From Anaerolineales bacterium Chloro_02 (lineage in GTDB: Bacteria > Chloroflexota > Anaerolineae > Anaerolineales > Anaerolineaceae), in contig LUZV01000023.1 in the NCBI GenBank assembly GCA_001603765.1, forward strand, positions 1 to 7,169: a DNA stretch of 7,169 nt. The letters run 5' to 3'. Of this stretch, positions 1 through 6,629 are shown one piece after another. Every line of letters starts with the position of its first letter. Position 1 is the stretch's first letter. Position numbers and translations under genes: made by a program. The notes below the pieces were generated by a model, which was not told the origin of the DNA, ran no database searches, and was given only the letters and a program-made list of their open reading frames with translations.

Positions 1-44
1 CCATTCCACCCGCAATGGGGGTTGGGGCCCAGCCCGATCCGCAT
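1..44 (-). CDS. N-terminal fragment of a divergent gene, function unknown
   Basis: On the minus strand an ATG at 44-42 opens a frame that runs off the left edge (14 complete codons, beginning MRIGLGPNPHCGWN). It is preceded by a perfect AGGAGG at 57-52 with a 7-nt spacer, inside a longer purine tract (59-51). That ribosome-binding site is the main reason for calling it; the visible residues are too few to recognise a family. If real, it is divergent from the redox operon and shares the 45-452 intergenic region with it. The alternative is chance, since plus-strand frames here are also open for a short way. Confidence 0.42.
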   Translation of the reverse strand, partial: MRIGLGPNPHCGWN

Positions 45-120
45 GTCCCGCCCTCCTCCGCGCACCTTGCCCGCTGCGGCGCAATAATACCACTACCTTA
101 TATACATCATAATATTTTAC

Positions 121-149
121 TTGACACTCAACCCAATGAGGAGTATCCA
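121..149 (+). promoter_or_regulatory. Candidate sigma-70-type promoter for the redox operon
   Basis: A perfect -35 hexamer TTGACA (121-126) is followed after 17 nt by TATCCA (144-149), which matches only three of six positions of the -10 consensus. The AT-rich stretch just upstream (about 100-120) would serve as an UP-like element. If used, transcription would start near 156 and give a leader of roughly 300 nt before the ferredoxin start at 453. The weak -10 keeps confidence low. Confidence 0.3.
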
Positions 150-440
150 TAGGCTGGAAAATGAGTAGAGTAAAAAATGACCCACAACTACCTGAGATGT
201 CCGGCAGCTCCTGCTGCCGCAGATGCGCGGTTTGGCATGGCGAATTCTGGGAAAGGGGGTGGCGTGCTCCATACCGGGAGCTGCGGCGAAATGGGGTTTG
301 GAATGTGATGCCGCGGCCCGGAGTTCCGTTTCGTGTGCAATCTTGATAAGCCGGCTTGGGTAGGTTTTTCCGCCTTCAATAATCATATGCAAGCGCTTCA
401 GTAGCTGATCTGGAAATTGGGGATCCTAGTCAACCTGTCG

Positions 441-445
441 AGGAG
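441..445 (+). promoter_or_regulatory. Ribosome-binding site that sets the ferredoxin start
   Basis: AGGAG lies 7 nt before the ATG at 453. The same frame is open upstream to a TTG at 417, but that codon has no comparable site, so the ATG at 453 is preferred. Confidence 0.7.
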
Positions 446-452
446 ATGCGAG

Positions 453-833
453 ATGAGTGTCAATGTTGACGCGCTCAAGTGCATTGGGTGCATGGCTTGC
501 GAGATGGTGTGCGGCTATCACAGGGATGATGCCTTTGCTCTGCTGTCGTCGTCCATCCTTCTTTATCGGGCTCGTGAAAAGAAGGACTACTTCGGCCTCG
601 TAATCAAGGCGGAGGATGCGTTGGTTGTTGCGCGGCCGGAAGGACTTGAGGTTAATAAGATCGGCGTGGCGGAACCGGAAAGCGATTCAGGGCCGAAAAA
701 GGAAGCGGATGCTTCGGCCAAACCCATGCTCCTGCGAGAAGCCTGTGATCTTTGCGATGGTATGAAATATGGACCCATGTGCGTGAAGATCTGTCCTGTG
801 GATGCGATTTCTGTGGCAGAGGGGGGAGAGTGA
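453..833 (+). CDS. Two-[4Fe-4S] ferredoxin-like electron-transfer subunit
   Basis: A 126-residue, soluble and presumably cytoplasmic iron-sulfur protein. The first cysteine motif is CxxCxxCxxxC (Cys10, 13, 16, 20). The second is CxxCx8CxxxCP (Cys98, 101, 110, 114), followed by VDAI. Eight cysteines in this order are what a dicluster ferredoxin needs, with the last cysteine of each motif normally serving the other cluster. The motifs are about 77 residues apart, much wider than in small bacterial ferredoxins. The linker ends in an acidic, Ser/Ala/Lys-rich low-complexity stretch (about 73-91). The pattern resembles the HycB/DmsB-like small subunits that accompany AOR-family enzymes, such as the ferredoxin partners of AOR or YdhV-type proteins. 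One nucleotide separates its stop from the next ATG, so translation is probably coupled and the product likely passes electrons to or from the AOR-like protein. The partner is inferred from position. Confidence 0.9.
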   Translation: MSVNVDALKCIGCMACEMVCGYHRDDAFALLSSSILLYRAREKKDYFGLVIKAEDALVVARPEGLEVNKIGVAEPESDSGPKKEADASAKPMLLREACDLCDGMKYGPMCVKICPVDAISVAEGGE

Positions 834-834
834 G

Positions 835-2157
835 ATGGAGTACATTTCATCGGGAAAGATACTGGTCGTGGACCTGGCAACGGGAAATGCATCCGATGAG
901 GAACTCAGCGACGACCTCGTGAGCCAGAAAATCGGAGGCGTCGGTATCACCAGCTCCCTCTATCAGTCCTATGCGGATGAGGATCCGATCATTCTGGGGA
1001 CCGGAGCGTTTACGGGCAGCCTCGTTCCCGGTTCCGCCCTGGCGATATTTACGGCCAAAAGTCCCAGAACGGGAACGGTCTGCCATTCCCCTGTGACTTT
1101 CAAGGCCGGTATGGAACTCAAGTTTGCGGGCTTTGACTACGTAGTCATAAAGGGAAAGTCTCCGAAACCCGTGTTGCTCTGGGTGCATGACGGCATTGCA
1201 GACGTGGTGGATGCCGGCGCAATGTGGGGAAAGGACATCTGGGAAGCAGGAGACGATATCCGAAAGAACATGGGAGACGACCTGATTCAAACCCTGCTTA
1301 TCGGAAAAGCGGGGGAGTCGGGATCGGATCTGGCCCAGATCGGCATCAATTATGGTGGGGGCACCGACCGCTGGGGTTTCGGAAAGATCTTTGGCGACAA
1401 GAATCTGAAGGGGATAGCGCTCAGAGGCATGGGGCTCCTTGAGATATCCGATGCCGAAGGCTTTGTGGACGAGTGCCTGGAGATGCTCGGAGAGGTCAAG
1501 AAGGGGGCCTGTGCGGGCAAGTCGGGAATCGGCGACATTATGGTAGCCCTGGGCGAGAAGGACGCAAAGGAGTGGCTGGCTCCTTTGGTGCATCGAAACA
1601 GCGCCTGCTACAACATGCCGTGCGCTACCAGCACCTTTATCTGTATGGATGAAGATCCCAAAGTCGTTGTTGAATCCGAAAAACCCGAGCCCGGCGTCCT
1701 GTTGAGCGATGTTTACGGACTTCTGGCTTTCAAAAAGGCAGGGTTTTCGTTGGAGCAGGCCGGCCGCGCTCTCAAGGCGTGCTGCAAGTGTGGTATTGAT
1801 CCTGTGGCCGTCGCCGAACTCGCCGTGAAAGAGGGGAAGAAAGATGCTCAAAGCATAGAGCAGGCTCTCGCCTCCATGAAGGGCCCGGTCAGCGCTTCGC
1901 AAGCCAAGGCATTCAGTCCCTGGGCTCCGCTGCAACCTGTGTTCGCAGACTTCGGCGCTCTTGGCGATGAAAAGGCCACCATGGATTGGTGGATGCGGAG
2001 GCAGGCCCTGGCGTATATCTTCGGCATCCATCCCGTTTTCGTGACCATGTCTCCCGAGGTCTCGGAAGAGAGGATGCTCAAGCTGATGAACATTGGTACC
2101 GGGCTGGAGGTGTCCCAAGAGACACTCGATGGAGTCATTGCCGGCGTGTGCAGCTAG
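835..2157 (+). CDS. Compact, degenerate aldehyde:ferredoxin oxidoreductase (AOR) family protein
   Basis: 440 residues. The first ~200 match the AOR N-terminal (tungstopterin-binding) domain: SGKILVVDLATG at 6-17, GTGAFTGSLVPGS at 55-67, ELKFAGFDYVVIKGK at 94-108, and FGDKNLKGIALRG at 186-198. Classical members have about 600-700 residues; this one is shorter after the N-domain and stops just after TGLEVS (422-427), where others continue with a GERI-type segment and roughly 100 more residues. The canonical CxxCxxxC cluster motif is degenerate: it reads C258-Y-N-M261-P-C263-A-T265, so two of three expected cysteines are missing. The DxxGLC-like site near the C-terminus reads YIFGIH (394-399), with His399 in the place of the fourth cysteine. 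The DxxGxD-like site reads CKCGID (317-322), keeping only the second Asp. The usual GRGGxGAVMGSKNLK is changed to DRWGFGKIFGDKNLK. The start at ATG 835 follows the GGGGGGAGAG tract (821-830); an in-frame ATG at 802 lies inside the ferredoxin gene and is less likely. Family membership is clear; aldehyde oxidation is doubtful. It may use altered ligands, bind pterin without this cluster, or be structural. Confidence 0.88.
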   Translation: MEYISSGKILVVDLATGNASDEELSDDLVSQKIGGVGITSSLYQSYADEDPIILGTGAFTGSLVPGSALAIFTAKSPRTGTVCHSPVTFKAGMELKFAGFDYVVIKGKSPKPVLLWVHDGIADVVDAGAMWGKDIWEAGDDIRKNMGDDLIQTLLIGKAGESGSDLAQIGINYGGGTDRWGFGKIFGDKNLKGIALRGMGLLEISDAEGFVDECLEMLGEVKKGACAGKSGIGDIMVALGEKDAKEWLAPLVHRNSACYNMPCATSTFICMDEDPKVVVESEKPEPGVLLSDVYGLLAFKKAGFSLEQAGRALKACCKCGIDPVAVAELAVKEGKKDAQSIEQALASMKGPVSASQAKAFSPWAPLQPVFADFGALGDEKATMDWWMRRQALAYIFGIHPVFVTMSPEVSEERMLKLMNIGTGLEVSQETLDGVIAGVCS

Positions 2158-2211
2158 GCTGCTGTTTGCAAGTCTACTTCCGGAAAAGTTGAACGGCAAC
2201 TCTTTGTGATT

Positions 2212-2216
2212 GGAAG
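2212..2216 (+). promoter_or_regulatory. Ribosome-binding site that sets the start of the glutaminase-like gene
   Basis: GGAAG lies 7 nt before the ATG at 2224. The frame also has an earlier GTG (2206) and later GTG/TTG codons (2323, 2332) nearer the conserved domain, but none has a similar site. Confidence 0.55.
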
Positions 2217-2223
2217 TGCAAAC

Positions 2224-3522
2224 ATGGCAGCCTGTCGCCACCAGGATACCCTTGCCCTGGAACCGGGCTTGGAGATAGATCCGCAAAACGGTCGCGGTCC
2301 GCGGTCTTTGCTGCCGCGTGGCGTGGGATCTTTGCGGAGTCCTCGCATCGGGGTCTATACGGGGCCCGGCACTTCCCATTCATGGCTTTGGTTTGTCGAT
2401 CTGTTTGACCGGAGATCATTAAACGATGTTGTTTTCCTAGACGACGAATACGTACGAGGCGGTTTGTTGCACGGTCTCGACGTGTTCGTCGTTTCTGGTG
2501 GGGATACTTTCGGCGTAGCCAGGGCGCTGGGCCGGGAGGGCGCGCGCGCGATCGAGACTTTCATCAGGACGGGCGGGGTTTACGTGGGCTCGTGCGCCGG
2601 GGCCTACCTCCCGATGAGATCTTCAAAAGAATACCTCAACTGGTTTAACTTCACCGACATCAAAATTGCCAATCTTTCCAAAAACCTTCCTGATATCAAG
2701 CGCTTGAAGAGCAAAGCCTGTACCATCTACGGCTGCGGTTACGTGTTCCATGCGGTCCGGGAAGAGGTCCGCCTCCGGATGACAGGAAATGCTCCCTTCG
2801 AGGGTGTAGGGGAAATTGTCGCCCCGCTCTACGGCGGTGCGGCGATGGTGGCCGAGCGGCCTTCCGAGGTTTTGGCCCGGTACTGCGGGTTTACGGGAAA
2901 GACCCTGTTTCTTGTCGATGAGGGAGAGGCCGAGAAGACCCTGATGGGCAGAGCGGCCGCCATCACAACGAAAATGGGTGATGGCCGTCTCTTTCTTTTC
3001 GGGCCTCATTTCGAGCACCCCGGCTTCCCTGCCGCCAATGAGCTTCTGGTCAAGGCGATATTGTGGGATTTGCGAGACAAGCCTTTGGTACCGAAGGCCG
3101 CCGTGGAAGAGGTCCACTTCGTGGGTGAGGCCAAGAAGAGCCTTCTTCGGGACATCAAAAGAGAGATCAGCAATGCGAGGATCGTGGCCCTGGGGATCGA
3201 GACCTTTTCCCTGCAGTGGAAGATAGGCGACAAAATCTACGAACCGGAAAAGATAAGGGTTTTTCTTGAGGCGGTTTGGAAGAGGCTGGGGGGGCTTGAG
3301 CGATGCGGCGGAATTTGCATGGAAAAAGGCTCCGACACGATAATGGCCGACTGTGCCGGCCGGATCGTAAGGACATTGCGCGAGATGAAGGGCAGGCTGG
3401 ATGCGGGCGAGGATACTTTCGACCTTGCAACGGGGCTCTTTGACGCTTTGCGCAGGTTTACCATGGTATTTCTTGAGGTCTACTTCAGATCTGTTCGCTT
3501 CTTAAATCAAGAACAGGAGTAA
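2224..3522 (+). CDS. Class-I-glutaminase-like (BPL_N-type) protein with C-terminal extension
   Basis: 432 residues, soluble. After about 40 poorly conserved N-terminal residues comes a flavodoxin-like glutaminase fold: RIGVYTGPGTSHSW (41-54), DVFVVSGGD (86-94), a nucleophile elbow GGVYVGSCAGAY with Cys124 (117-128), and a late FGPHFEHP segment (259-266) supplying His262 and Glu264. Cys-His-Glu is the usual catalytic arrangement of class I amidotransferases. The GSCAGAY form is typical of proteins annotated as biotin-protein-ligase N-terminal domain (BPL_N), which despite the name often have no ligase domain; none is visible here. Residues from about 290 to the end form an extra, probably helical region that I do not recognise, with cysteines at 361, 365 and 377 (CGGIC...DC). 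The gene starts 66 nt after the AOR-like gene, and its stop overlaps the ribosome-binding region of the cytochrome gene, so it belongs to the operon. Possible roles are amide hydrolysis, amidation or processing linked to cofactor or complex maturation; the substrate is unknown. Confidence 0.82.
   Translation: MAACRHQDTLALEPGLEIDPQNGRGPRSLLPRGVGSLRSPRIGVYTGPGTSHSWLWFVDLFDRRSLNDVVFLDDEYVRGGLLHGLDVFVVSGGDTFGVARALGREGARAIETFIRTGGVYVGSCAGAYLPMRSSKEYLNWFNFTDIKIANLSKNLPDIKRLKSKACTIYGCGYVFHAVREEVRLRMTGNAPFEGVGEIVAPLYGGAAMVAERPSEVLARYCGFTGKTLFLVDEGEAEKTLMGRAAAITTKMGDGRLFLFGPHFEHPGFPAANELLVKAILWDLRDKPLVPKAAVEEVHFVGEAKKSLLRDIKREISNARIVALGIETFSLQWKIGDKIYEPEKIRVFLEAVWKRLGGLERCGGICMEKGSDTIMADCAGRIVRTLREMKGRLDAGEDTFDLATGLFDALRRFTMVFLEVYFRSVRFLNQEQE
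3515..3519 (+). promoter_or_regulatory. Ribosome-binding site supporting a TTG start
   Basis: AGGAG ends 6 nt before TTG 3526. The first ATG in the same frame (3535) would be 15 nt away, so the TTG is the better start. The site overlaps the final codons of the preceding gene, whose TAA is at 3520-3522, suggesting coupled translation. Confidence 0.6.
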
Positions 3523-3525
3523 GCA

Positions 3526-4425
3526 TTGGACCAAATGCGACACCTTTCATACCACCGGAGAGTGAATGCAAATCGGGTGCTGCTTGCGTGTTGCGCGTTC
3601 ATATGCCTGATGTCGCTCTTTGTGCTGGCAGAGCGGGCGCACTCGGAAGGCATGCCTGCTTCCTCATCGTCCTGGTTCATCGATATGAACCGTTTTGCGC
3701 AGTCCGCTCATGCGGCTTTGACCTGTCAGCGCTGCCACGGGACGATGATGGAGGGGATGCGTCCCCATCCGGACCGGCAAGACAGTGCATCCCTCAAGGC
3801 CGATCCTATGAAAACATACGATTACGGCCGCTGTGCAGCCTGTCACCAACAGGCCTACGACAGGTATCTCAGGGGTGAACACGCAAAGGCAATGATTCGG
3901 CAAAAGGAGCCCAAGACCGTAGAAGAGCAGCAGGCGGCCCTGGCCCGCCCGGCGCCCACATGCGGGGATTGCCATTCGTCTCACTATGTGAAGGCCCATC
4001 TTTCACGCGTGGAGATCGGCGTTCAGATGACGGAGACCTGCGGCAGTTGCCACCCTGCGCAACGGGCGAGCTACCTGGCGGATATCCATGGCAGAACCGG
4101 GGTGTACCTGGGAAAGCCGGCCGCGGCATACTGTACTGACTGTCATGGCGCCCATAATTGCGTATCGCTTAAGAATAAAGAGGAGGCGCTTCCCGTCTGC
4201 CAGAGGTGTCATAAGGGGGCTACGGCCGGGTTTACGTCGGTAGTCATCCACGCCGGCCAGCCGGTGATGACAAAGCAGAGCGCGGAAAAGCAGCGAAGCA
4301 CCGCAATCATCCAAATCGTGGGGCGCATAGTCAAAATTGCCGTTATCCTGGTGATCGCCTTCTTTGTTCTGCATACGTTCGTTTGGATACTCAGAGAAGT
4401 TCACCGAAAACTTAGGGAATACTGA
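3526..4425 (+). CDS. Membrane-anchored hexahaem cytochrome c
   Basis: 299 residues. An N-terminal hydrophobic segment (about 18-36) acts as signal or anchor and exports the middle of the protein to the periplasm. Six CXXCH haem sites start at residues 67, 103, 146, 172, 203 and 225. Histidines in repeated contexts (SAH at 60-62, GEH at 117-119, DIH at 186-188) are candidate distal ligands. A second membrane helix spans about 262-288 with His283 inside it, leaving a short basic cytoplasmic tail (REVHRKLREY). The product should carry electrons between the membrane and periplasmic or outer carriers. Its stop is one nucleotide before the ATG of a four-helix cytochrome b, so the two are probably subunits of one complex, like the separate halves of fused c/b cytochromes such as CbcL. 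It starts with TTG. The haem count and topology are seen directly; direction of electron flow is not. Confidence 0.92.
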   Translation: MDQMRHLSYHRRVNANRVLLACCAFICLMSLFVLAERAHSEGMPASSSSWFIDMNRFAQSAHAALTCQRCHGTMMEGMRPHPDRQDSASLKADPMKTYDYGRCAACHQQAYDRYLRGEHAKAMIRQKEPKTVEEQQAALARPAPTCGDCHSSHYVKAHLSRVEIGVQMTETCGSCHPAQRASYLADIHGRTGVYLGKPAAAYCTDCHGAHNCVSLKNKEEALPVCQRCHKGATAGFTSVVIHAGQPVMTKQSAEKQRSTAIIQIVGRIVKIAVILVIAFFVLHTFVWILREVHRKLREY

Positions 4426-4426
4426 T

Positions 4427-5161
4427 ATGCGTCGCCAGAACCTAGAACAGGAAACTTACCAGCGATTCAGCGTTCTCCAAAGGCTGCTTCATATCCTGAT
4501 CGCGATAGGCTTTACCGGACTTGCAATCACCGGGTTTGCCAGGGCCTTCAGTTCAGTTGGCATCGTGCGCGCGCTGTCCTGGTTTCTTGGTGGTGCGGAC
4601 GGCATCGTATCCCTTCATCGCTTCTTTGCCGTCTTCACCTATGTATGCGTCGTTGTCCACGGTCTGTGGCTGTTCTACTTCAAGATCATTTTAAAGGGCA
4701 GTCTTACCGGGCGCGGCTCCATGCTGCCCTGTAAGAAGGACCTGGAAACATTCCTGGAACACGTGCGGTATTTTTTCGCACAACGTAAAGAGCCGCCATC
4801 CTTCGACCGGTTTGCCTACTGGGAGAAGATGGACTACTGGGCGTTTTTCATCGGCATGCAAACCATGGGAATCACCGGTCTGTTCATGTGGTTTCCGGAG
4901 TTCTTCAGTAGTTTCCTGCCCGGATACTTCATCAACCTGGCTCAACTGCTTCATTTCTATGAAGCCCTCATGGCGGTGATAGTGAAGATGTTCATTCACA
5001 CTATCGTCGTCACGTTGAGACCCGAAGTCTATCCGGCGGACTTGAGCATTTTTACCGGCAAAGTGACAAAAGAGGAAATAATCAGGCACCATCCCGGTGA
5101 GTGGGAGGCAATGAGCGCTTCCACCGAAGGGGCGGCAGTCGTGAAGAAAGAGACGACCTGA
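4427..5161 (+). CDS. Four-helix di-haem cytochrome b (cytochrome b561/hydrogenase-type)
   Basis: 244 residues, integral membrane. Four hydrophobic helices are visible at about 18-39, 62-86, 135-157 and 169-196. Histidines placed to bind two b-haems are His22 (LLHIL), His64 (LHRFF), His78 (VVHGL), His176 (LLHFYEA) and His191 (FIHTIVV). The helix-4 context and following LRPEVYPAD...FTGKVTKEE...HHPGEW tail are typical of the Ni-Fe hydrogenase/formate dehydrogenase cytochrome b family and of quinone-linked b-type subunits. The ATG at 4427 follows AGGGA (4414-4418); a longer reading from 4364 overlaps the cytochrome c gene and is less likely. The likely role is electron exchange between the menaquinone pool and the hexahaem cytochrome encoded just upstream. 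Confidence 0.9.
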   Translation: MRRQNLEQETYQRFSVLQRLLHILIAIGFTGLAITGFARAFSSVGIVRALSWFLGGADGIVSLHRFFAVFTYVCVVVHGLWLFYFKIILKGSLTGRGSMLPCKKDLETFLEHVRYFFAQRKEPPSFDRFAYWEKMDYWAFFIGMQTMGITGLFMWFPEFFSSFLPGYFINLAQLLHFYEALMAVIVKMFIHTIVVTLRPEVYPADLSIFTGKVTKEEIIRHHPGEWEAMSASTEGAAVVKKETT

Positions 5162-5186
5162 ACGACGACAAGGGGCCAGAAGTCTT

Positions 5187-6608
5187 ATGAAAACAAGATT
5201 CCTAGTTTTGGCGCTTGCGACAGGTGCGATTGCGCTGTCTCTATTCGCCCTCTGGACGGTGCGGACGCCCAGAACGGAGCAACCCCTGCAATGTCTGGAT
5301 TGTCACCGCAGCAGGAATATCAATACCAACGAAGGCATCCAGTCTTCGCAGGCCTTTTGCTACGAGTGCCATAAACAGCCAGACTGCCAGAGGAGCCTCG
5401 GGACCCGCAAAGTCTCGCTCCAGGTCGAAAGTGCCGACTTCCGCAATTCACGTCATCAATACGTTGCCTGTATTCATTGCCACACGGACGTTGCACGCTC
5501 GCCGCACAAATCCGTCCTGGGCGTTCAATGCCTCGGGTGCCACCCTGTCGGCGGTGACGGACCGGTTCACTCCGAACATCTTCGCGTCCGGTGCGAGGCT
5601 TGTCATACCGCATCGCCTTTTGTTGAACGTGACCAGCCGGGAGGACCGATCAAGCTGGCGCACGTAACCCCGGATGGCGTTCCCATCAGCCTGGCGGCGC
5701 ATAAGCAAACCGATGTCGGCAACAAGGAATTCTGCGATCGGTGCCACCACGCTGGAAATATGGTCGGTGCTCCGGCAGCGGTTTTGCCTTCGAAGAGCTT
5801 CCTGTGCATCGTCTGCCACTATTCGCCGCTGGCCATCGGGCATCCGATGTTCTGGGCTGCGCTTATCATCGGCCTTATTGGGCTGGCCGGGCTGATCTGC
5901 TTCTGGTTCAGGGGTTCCGTAGAGGCAGAGAAGGTCTCCGCACACAAAAAGCTTAGCCTTGGTTCGGAGCTCGTGTGGTCCAAGGTCTTTTCACGAGAGT
6001 TTTTCTCTATTCTCAAGACCATTTTTCTCGATGTCCTGCTCCAGCGCAGAATCCTGGCGGCCGGCGTCAGGCGATGGGCCATTCACTCTCTCATATACTA
6101 CTCATTCCTGGCCCGCTTCCTGCTCAGCGTCTTCACGCTGATCGTCCAGAAGACGTCTCCCGGAAGCCAGTTGGCGTTGTCGCTCATCGACAAGAACAAT
6201 GGTTTCATTGCCGCAACGAACGACGTGCTCGGATTGTTCATCCTGGTCGGGGTGCTCTGGGCTCTGCTAATGCGTTTCTACGTCAAGCCGGACTATGTCG
6301 AGACCAAGGAGCAGGATACGTTCGCTCTGGCCCTCATCGGGCTCTTGACCCTTACCGGCTTCCTGGCCGAAGGAATGAGGATTTACATCACCGGTATTCC
6401 CGTGGATGTGGCGGCCTCGTCTTTCGTCGGATACCTTTGTTCCCGCCTGTTTGCCTTGGCGGACCTCGGCTGGCAAACGGTCTATGGATACATGTGGTAC
6501 TTCCATGCCGCGTGCTGGGCGGTGTTTATCGCATACCTGCCGTTCGGAAAGCTCAGGCACATTGTCACTACGCCTCTGAGCCTGTTGATTAACTACAAGA
6601 AAGCATAA
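5187..6608 (+). CDS. Heptahaem cytochrome c fused to NarI/DsrM-like cytochrome b
   Basis: 473 residues. An N-terminal signal anchor (about 5-24) leads into a periplasmic domain with seven CXXCH sites starting at residues 36, 58, 95, 115, 136, 183 and 207. The remainder is a multi-helix membrane domain: hydrophobic segments at about 221-241, 298-320, 342-365, 376-395 and 436-455. It carries NarI-like haem-ligand histidines, with His300 in RRWAIHSLIYYSF and His440 and His457 in the YFHAACWAVF...LPFGKLRH pattern. NarI-like subunits (NarI, HdrE, DsrM, TmcC) hold two b-haems and exchange electrons with quinones; here that domain is covalently joined to a multihaem c domain. The next gene encodes an HdrD-like Fe-S protein, the usual cytoplasmic partner of this type of cytochrome b. 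It starts 25 nt after the previous stop, behind AAGGGG (5170-5175). A path periplasmic c-haems, b-haems/quinone, cytoplasmic Fe-S is the natural reading, but polarity is unknown. Confidence 0.9.
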   Translation: MKTRFLVLALATGAIALSLFALWTVRTPRTEQPLQCLDCHRSRNINTNEGIQSSQAFCYECHKQPDCQRSLGTRKVSLQVESADFRNSRHQYVACIHCHTDVARSPHKSVLGVQCLGCHPVGGDGPVHSEHLRVRCEACHTASPFVERDQPGGPIKLAHVTPDGVPISLAAHKQTDVGNKEFCDRCHHAGNMVGAPAAVLPSKSFLCIVCHYSPLAIGHPMFWAALIIGLIGLAGLICFWFRGSVEAEKVSAHKKLSLGSELVWSKVFSREFFSILKTIFLDVLLQRRILAAGVRRWAIHSLIYYSFLARFLLSVFTLIVQKTSPGSQLALSLIDKNNGFIAATNDVLGLFILVGVLWALLMRFYVKPDYVETKEQDTFALALIGLLTLTGFLAEGMRIYITGIPVDVAASSFVGYLCSRLFALADLGWQTVYGYMWYFHAACWAVFIAYLPFGKLRHIVTTPLSLLINYKKA

Positions 6609-6629
6609 ACCGGGGAAAGGAAGGGTTGT

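Larger units (their letters stand above)
45..452. other. Intergenic/leader region between divergent genes
   Basis: I see no convincing protein gene in these 408 bases. The open frames present (for example a 61-codon plus-strand frame at 161-346) lack well-placed ribosome-binding sites and have no recognisable composition. Positions about 90-120 are strikingly AT-rich in an otherwise GC-rich region and sit directly upstream of a TTGACA at 121, as an UP-like promoter element would. Further on there are complementary segments: 204-211 with 277-284, 216-222 with 281-287, and 266-270 with 277-281. A 10-bp palindrome, AAGCCGGCTT, lies at 348-357. The region could carry promoters for both directions and a structured leader of about 300 nt for the redox operon. 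None of this is proven by sequence alone. Confidence 0.5.

Noticed and set aside
161..346. 61-codon plus-strand frame in the leader, cysteine-containing
   Set aside because: No well-placed ribosome-binding site, no recognisable sequence, and it overlaps the possible leader stems; a leader peptide cannot be excluded but is unsupported.
348..357. AAGCCGGCTT palindrome followed by a short T run as a terminator
   Set aside because: A perfect palindrome without a loop cannot form a useful RNA hairpin, and the T run is ten bases further on; an operator half-site pair is possible but there is no second copy.
117..392. 91-codon minus-strand frame in the intergenic region
   Set aside because: No family signal, and it overlaps other equally open frames; it reads as a chance frame in GC-rich DNA.
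835..2157. AOR-like gene as a frameshifted pseudogene
   Set aside because: The frame is continuous, the motifs stay in one frame, and no C-terminal AOR segment is found in any frame after 2157; a natural short form fits better.
2187..2201. Small hairpin (AGTTG/CAACT) after the AOR-like gene as a terminator
   Set aside because: Only five base pairs with few Gs and Cs and a poor T-tract; the downstream gene follows within 66 nt, so termination is not supported.
847..2379. Long open frame of about 510 codons on the minus strand opposite the AOR-like gene
   Set aside because: It is antisense to a gene with clear family motifs; its translation shows no recognisable domain and is rich in His, Arg and Ser as expected for a GC-driven shadow frame.
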